This document shows positions 59,965 through 64,000 of a stretch of DNA of 64,000 nt, in pieces; positions within the stretch are counted from its first letter, which is position 1, and every line of letters begins with the position of its first letter. The DNA comes from a bacterium (GTDB taxonomy: Bacteria; Patescibacteriota; Gracilibacteria; Absconditabacterales; Absconditicoccaceae): assembly GCA_020627925.1 (NCBI GenBank), contig JAHDFY010000004.1:85059-149058 (forward strand), read 5' to 3'. A program made the position numbers and the translations under genes. The notes under the pieces are model-generated. The model worked only from the letters and a program-made list of their open reading frames with translations, was not told where the DNA came from and did no database searches.

Positions 59965-60313
59965 TTACAATGCTTATCCAATCAATTTTTTTTTGAAAAG
60001 ATCAATTTTTTATTTCTTTTAAGTATAATTCTTGTAGCTCTGGGTGTATAGCTCTATCAAATTCACTTACAAACTTCCAAAGGTTATCTCATATCTTTCG
60101 ATCTTTTGATATTAAAATATAATATAATAATTCTTGCAATTTTAGTAAAACTTGAAAATAGGTAGTATTTTTATCTTCTATAATTTTATCAAAACAGTGG
60201 TCTATAAGGTTTATAATTGTAAATTTATCGGCATATGAAAAAACTATATCACGATATTTCTTATCTTTCTCAACTTTATTACTAAGCTCTAACAAATATT
60301 TTTTAATAATCAT
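59942..60313 (-). CDS. putative immunity protein C
   Basis: 123 aa, all-helical and charged (YLLELSNKVEKDKKYRDIVF, YFQVLLKLQELLYYI). No known family recognised. Starts 2 bases after the stop of toxin tip C, so it is its most likely cognate immunity gene. Confidence 0.6.
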
Positions 60314-60315
60314 TT

Positions 60316-60975
60316 TTAATTTATAGGTTGTAAATGTGAAACTACTTTTGTATTAGGATTATATATCATTTCTCGCCCTCAGTACTCATACCTGTAAAAT
60401 CAATCAAATCCCATTGGGTCAGGAGTAATATTGCCAGACTTTTTTGCTCAAACCAATACTTCACTTGAAATTAATGACGGAGCTTTTCTTTTTGTTTTCA
60501 TTAATTTACTATAGTAATATTCAGTAAATTTAAATCAATTTACTTCAACGTATCAGTTCCTAATAACAGGAGTTATAGATTTATTTACATCTTGAACATT
60601 ATCCAACACATCATCCACCTTCTTCACCAATCATTTATTTGTCTTTTTGTTTCCTGGAGTTAACACTGCTCATACCATTATTGTTCATTGCACCCACTTT
60701 TCCGTAGGCGTCATGCTGTCATAGTTGTTCATGTAGTCATTTATCATCACTGCATCTCCGTATGGCGTGAATGTTTCTGCCGAACACACAAATACATTTT
60801 CTTGAAAACATTCTACTGTAAGCACAAATGGTTCACTAAATGCTCATGCACTATCTACATATTCATCTTGAAGTAGCTCCCAATCTCGGTTATCGTACAT
60901 TTTATTTGCTACCTCTCACCACGTCATCTCGTTGAAAGACTTTCATTCCCAACTTTCTGTTGGGGTATTGAAAAA
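60316..60975 (-). CDS. orphan polymorphic-toxin C-terminal cassette C
   Basis: Open from the stop of immunity B; the first in-frame ATG is at 60927. The first 115 codons (PTESWEGKSFNEMTWGEVA to LVKKVDDV) duplicate the pre-toxin block of cassette B almost exactly. The tip then differs: KFTEYYYSKLMKTKRKAP...ITPDPMGFDGFYRYEYGG-x-EMIYNPNTK, where x is CGA (Trp). The tip resembles a small ribonuclease-like toxin domain seen at the end of CdiA/RHS proteins in my recollection, but I cannot name it with certainty. Lacks an RHS core, so it is probably silent unless recombined. Confidence 0.65.
60608..60970 (-). repeat. duplicated pre-toxin block, copy 1
   Basis: About 360 bases nearly identical to 61950-62305; both encode the same linker between RHS core and toxin tip. 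Homology stops at the codons after KKVDDV, where the two tips begin. Confidence 0.85.
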
Positions 60976-61620
60976 TTATGCTTTCATAGACATATATCTT
61001 TTTTTTATTAAATTAAGATTTTGATCAGACATAATTTTTTGAAACAAATGTTCATCTAAAAAATTTTCAAAATGAGTGTAATCAAAAAGGGCGCTTTCTC
61101 TATTTGTTTTATTAATTAGACATATTGCTTTTTTATAATATTTCTTTGCTTTTTCATATTGGCTTCACTTTTCATAAAACTCTGCCAAAAACAAATATCA
61201 ACGAGGAATATTTGGATACACTTTTAAATAATTAAAGACATAATCAATATTTTTTCGTATATAATCTCAATTAAATTTACAAAAAACATTAACTATATCA
61301 AAGGCAGAGTTTCAATAAGAACTAGTTTTTTTATTAAGTAAATCATAAGTTGCCTGAGTTATACGGCCTGTATGTATTTGTTCTATAACAGAAATAAGAA
61401 TAACTCTTATTAAATCTTTAAATAAAAGATCTGTTTTCATTTCATTTTGCAAAATGAATATAGATTCATGGTAGTCATCGAAAGGAAAATCTTGCAAAAG
61501 AATTGATTTTCTAAATAGTAGCTCAATTGGACCTTTTTTTCTTTCAAATTCTTTTTCAATTAAAGTTAAGGCTTCTTTTTCTTTTCAATTAGCTACTAAA
61601 TTTATAATTTCTGTTTCCAT
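60976..61620 (-). CDS. putative immunity protein B (helical repeat)
   Basis: 214 aa, alpha-helical with TPR/SEL1-like features in the second half (YLFLAEFYEKGSQYEKAKKYYKKAI). No signal peptide. Begins 25 bases after the stop of toxin tip B and is followed directly by cassette C, the expected immunity position. Specific family not recognised. Confidence 0.6.
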
Positions 61621-61645
61621 CAATTTTATAATTAAGTTCTAAACA

Positions 61646-62593
61646 CTATTTAATAACATTACCATACACTCTACTTGACACTCATTTATAAGCGTCAATT
61701 GAAAGCAAATTTCCATTTTCAACAAAGACTTTAATCGTTGCTTGGTGTCAATTAATGTTTTCAATAATAAAATTGTCTCACTCTTTTAGTTTACTTAAAT
61801 TTTTTCATATAACAGACTCAATGCTATTTAAAATATTTTTTTGTGAACTTCATAAATCCATAATACCACCTCTTATATGTTTTTTTGAAAAAATATGAGA
61901 AGCATTTTTTTGAATGATACTTCAGAGGTTATTAAAATTTTTTATAACATCATCCACCTTCTTCACCAATCACTTATTTGTCTTTTTATTTCCCGGGGTT
62001 AACACTGCTCACACCATAATTCAACCTTGCACCCACTTTTCCGTAGGCGTCATGCTGTCATAGTTGTTCATGTACTCATTTATCATCACAGCATCTCCGT
62101 ATGGCGTGAATGTTTCTGCCGAACACACAAATACATTTTCTTGAAAACATTCTGCTGTAAGCACAAATGGTTCACTAAATGCTCATGCACTATCTACATA
62201 CTCTTCCTGAAGTTGCTCCCAGTCTCGATTATCATACACTTTATTTGCTACCTCTCACCACGTCATCTCATTGAAAGATTTTCATTCCCAACTTTCTGTT
62301 GGTATAATACTACTCGCTTTCAATCCCCACGGATCTACAAAACTTACCGGATTGTTCCCTACATACGCATACAAGTTTACCCCATCTGCATACCCCAGCG
62401 GATCTCTACTCATAAATCTCCCCAATGCTGGACTATACCATCTTGCTCTGTAGTAGTACAACTGCAGATCGGTGTCATACTCTCTTCATGTAAAGAATCT
62501 ATTATGATTGACTCTACTTGTCCTGAAAGGTCTATAGTTTGCACTGATTCCGCTTCTTTCGTAGATACGTCAAAAGCTATCATATGCATACAT
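61646..62593 (-). CDS. orphan RHS core with toxin tip B
   Basis: 315 aa from the first ATG after the break of homology. Residues 1-90 repeat the RHS core (MYAYDSFGRIYERSG, YYYRARWYSPALGRF, SRDPLGYADGVNLYAYVGNN, VDPWG), then the pre-toxin block (GEVANKVYDNRDWEQLQEEY), then a tip containing ASHIFSKKHIRGGIMDLGSS and ATIKVFVENGNLLSIDAY. That HIFS..H..GGI pattern recurs in polymorphic toxin tips. It lacks the N-terminal RHS shell, so is likely a displaced cassette that can be swapped onto the main gene. Confidence 0.75.
61950..62305 (-). repeat. duplicated pre-toxin block, copy 2
   Basis: Partner of 60608-60970; within the cassette B gene, between RHS core and tip. Confidence 0.85.
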
Positions 62594-62605
62594 TTCGATT
62601 ACTCT
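62330..62605 (-). repeat. RHS core duplication, copy 2
   Basis: About 275 bases closely matching 63660-63935 at DNA level, covering the RHS-associated core from the GRIYERSG strand to the DPWG end. Homology starts at GAAATGTATGC, right after immunity A. Confidence 0.88.
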
Positions 62606-62639
62606 ACATTTACTAGATTACACCACAAGTTCATAAACA

Positions 62640-62918
62640 TTAGAGTCAAAGCTCTTTTCGCCGTTTGCTTGTTTGAAACTCATCTGGAATTTTATTTCTT
62701 CACGGCTCTAATCATTTATTTTCTAATTTTTCAAACCACAAGCTTCTTTTTGAGTCTGGCAATTTGTCTCATGATCGAGGACAATATTTAATTACTATAA
62801 AAGAGCTTCATCAATCATTAATAGGTATTCAAAATTCATCGTATTTTTCTATATAACGAATTATATTATCTTCGTTTTCGATATAATATTTCATCATATC
62901 ACAGCAATAATTTTTCAT
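62640..62918 (-). CDS. DUF6980-like immunity protein A
   Basis: 92 aa. CC at residues 5-6, YDEFGIPINDGGSSFIVIKYCP-x-SG (x = CGA; CPWCG in relatives), KLPDSKRSLWFEKLE and a C-terminal SK-x-x-KELGL where x-x is CGG-CGA, the place of a Trp-Trp pair in homologues. DUF6980 proteins are found next to polymorphic toxins. Begins 18 bases after the stop of the E3-type toxin. Confidence 0.75.
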
Positions 62919-62936
62919 TTGAATTTTATTAACTAA

Positions 62937-64000
62937 TTAAATCTCTATTGTTCTTCAAGGAACTGCATCTTTAATCCAGTTTCAATCTGGATTCATTACT
63001 CATAGATGATTTCAATTCTTATCATATACCTCAATTTCTCAATGGTATCAATCCCATTCATAAACCCTTCTTTTAGATCAAGTTTGTCAGTTATCATACC
63101 TAGCTCTTGAATTTTTACTCTTGATCTTATTTTTATTTTGCAAAAAGGAACTATTTAAATGTCAAGATGGATTATTGTAACTAGTTGATTGATAATAACT
63201 TTGATTCTGGTATTGATCACTAGATACGTATGATGCTCCTCATATACACGCCACTACTACTCATGGACATGATGTTGATGCCAATGGTATTGATACAGGA
63301 CTTGTTGCTCACAAACTTCATATTTCTGTTACTACTGCCGATCCACATGATACTACTGCTCACACACATACTGCTGTTACTCATATTTCTACACCATCAC
63401 TATCTATCATATCTCATACTCACTCTGCAATACTTGACATGACAGCTATCATTTCTTCTTCACTTGGTCAAACCAATTCTATTGCCCCCCTCACTGTATC
63501 TATACAATGATAATGGTTATAATTTTTCGATAACATACAGATTGCACTCACATGTGCGTTCACTCTCTGCCAGCTCGCTACATCATTCAAGTCTAAACGA
63601 TAGGTATTCTGCAATACAAAGTCTATGTCTGTACTATTCAGCAATACTTTCTCAGTCCCCCACGGATCTACAAACGTTGTTGGATTGTTCCCTACATACG
63701 CATACAAGTTTACACCATCTGCGTATCCTATCGGATCTCTACTCATGAAACGTCAGAGAGCGGGACTATACCATCTTGCTCTGTAGTAGTAGAGTTGGAG
63801 GTCCGTGTCATATTCTCTTCATGTGAAGAACCTATTATGATTGACCCTGCTTGTTCTGAAAGGTCTATAGTTTGCATTGATTCCGCTTCTTTCGTAGATA
63901 CGTCAAAAGCTATCATAGGCATACATTTCTACTACCTTTCCATCGTCATCTGTAAGGATTTTTGTGCTTCATGCTAGATCTTTCTGGAAATAATACCCTT
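62937..64000 (-). CDS. RHS protein C-terminus with colicin E3-type rRNase tip (partial)
   Basis: The last 353 residues; the rest lies beyond the right edge. RHS core: GYYFQKDLAGSTKILTDDDG, FGRIYERSG, YYYRARWYSPALGRFMSRDP, DGVNLYAYVGNN and VDPWG. After a 190-residue linker, partly hydrophobic and Gly-rich, comes the tip SKRRVYEWDGYHGEIEVYDK ... NHLGVMNPDG ... PGRTIEI. It aligns with the colicin E3 catalytic domain (YEWDSQHGELEGY, QHLGSFDP), keeping the Asp, His (+3), Glu (+4) and a C-terminal Arg. Such toxins cut 16S rRNA in the decoding site. At least 15 TGA codons. Confidence 0.88.
63660..63935 (-). repeat. RHS core duplication, copy 1
   Basis: Original RHS core in the main gene; partner of 62330-62605 and, over a shorter stretch, of 59279-59384. 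Confidence 0.88.

Noticed and set aside
62027..62791. 254-aa plus-strand ORF, and a similar one near 60688
   Set aside because: They are antisense shadows of the duplicated RHS/pre-toxin cassettes; their mutual similarity follows from the minus-strand repeat.

Overview
ORGANISM. The window looks like a chromosomal piece of a low-GC Candidate Phyla Radiation bacterium, best matched by Absconditabacteria (SR1, order Absconditabacterales). TGA is read as glycine throughout: it falls inside invariant P-loops (GPN-TGA-SGKSN near 16660, GFL-TGA-SNGAGKTT near 19405) and dozens of other conserved glycines, so most genes look shattered under the standard code. CGA and CGG appear to be read as tryptophan: they sit at conserved Trp positions in ThyA, thioredoxin, MsrB, MutY, an Hsp20, a nucleotidyltransferase and a DUF6980 protein, while conserved arginines use AGA, AGG, CGT or CGC. 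All coordinates below were built by reading TGA as Gly and stopping only at TAA/TAG.

LAYOUT. 1-6.3 kb (minus): phosphohexomutase, DUF1653, folA, AlkD-like, thyA, tmk, a methyltransferase and the start of a P-loop protein, a tight nucleotide and repair operon preceded by yaaA. 6.3-8.2 kb (minus): thioredoxin operon trxB, small exported protein, trxA. 8.4-10.6 kb (plus): a 737-aa anchored unknown. 10.6-14.4 kb (minus): a 1235-aa exported, very acidic repeat protein. 14.5-16.4 kb (minus): Elp3-like radical SAM/GNAT protein. 16.5-25 kb (plus): OLD-type nuclease, an ABC ATPase pair and a 1386-aa unknown. 25-30.6 kb: dprA, RNase Y, a membrane protein and a baseplate J-like surface protein. 30.6-40.8 kb (minus): a long envelope-stress-like operon (TelA, SPFH, membrane protein, DUF350, two DUF4178/zinc-ribbon proteins, MsrBA, a short CDPS-like protein, membrane spermidine synthase). 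40.9-44 kb: tRNA-Leu(CAA), ssb, lepB, membrane proteins, hsp20. 44-53 kb (minus): a valyl-tRNA synthetase-like protein lacking its catalytic signatures, a fibronectin-type surface protein, mltG and an RNase J with a basic tail. 53-59.2 kb: a Cys-rich exported protein with a VirB2-like tail, a probable small RNA, lexA with a palindromic operator, a nucleotidyltransferase and mutY.

MOST INTERESTING. 59.3-64 kb (minus) is a polymorphic-toxin locus. The C-terminus of an RHS protein enters from the right edge and ends in a colicin E3-type ribosomal RNase tip, followed by a DUF6980 immunity-like gene. Downstream lie displaced cassettes: a second RHS core with a different tip and a helical-repeat immunity gene; a third tip carried on a duplicated pre-toxin block, with its immunity gene; a toxin remnant with another small putative immunity gene; and a final RHS core stub against a terminator. 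For a reduced, probably host-attached bacterium this is a compact weapon-switching array written in a genetic code its neighbours could not read correctly.

The window contains one tRNA, no rRNA, no CRISPR array and no recognisable transposase. Intergenic space is short; the only gap over 300 bases (56299-56649) holds the probable small RNA and the lexA control region.
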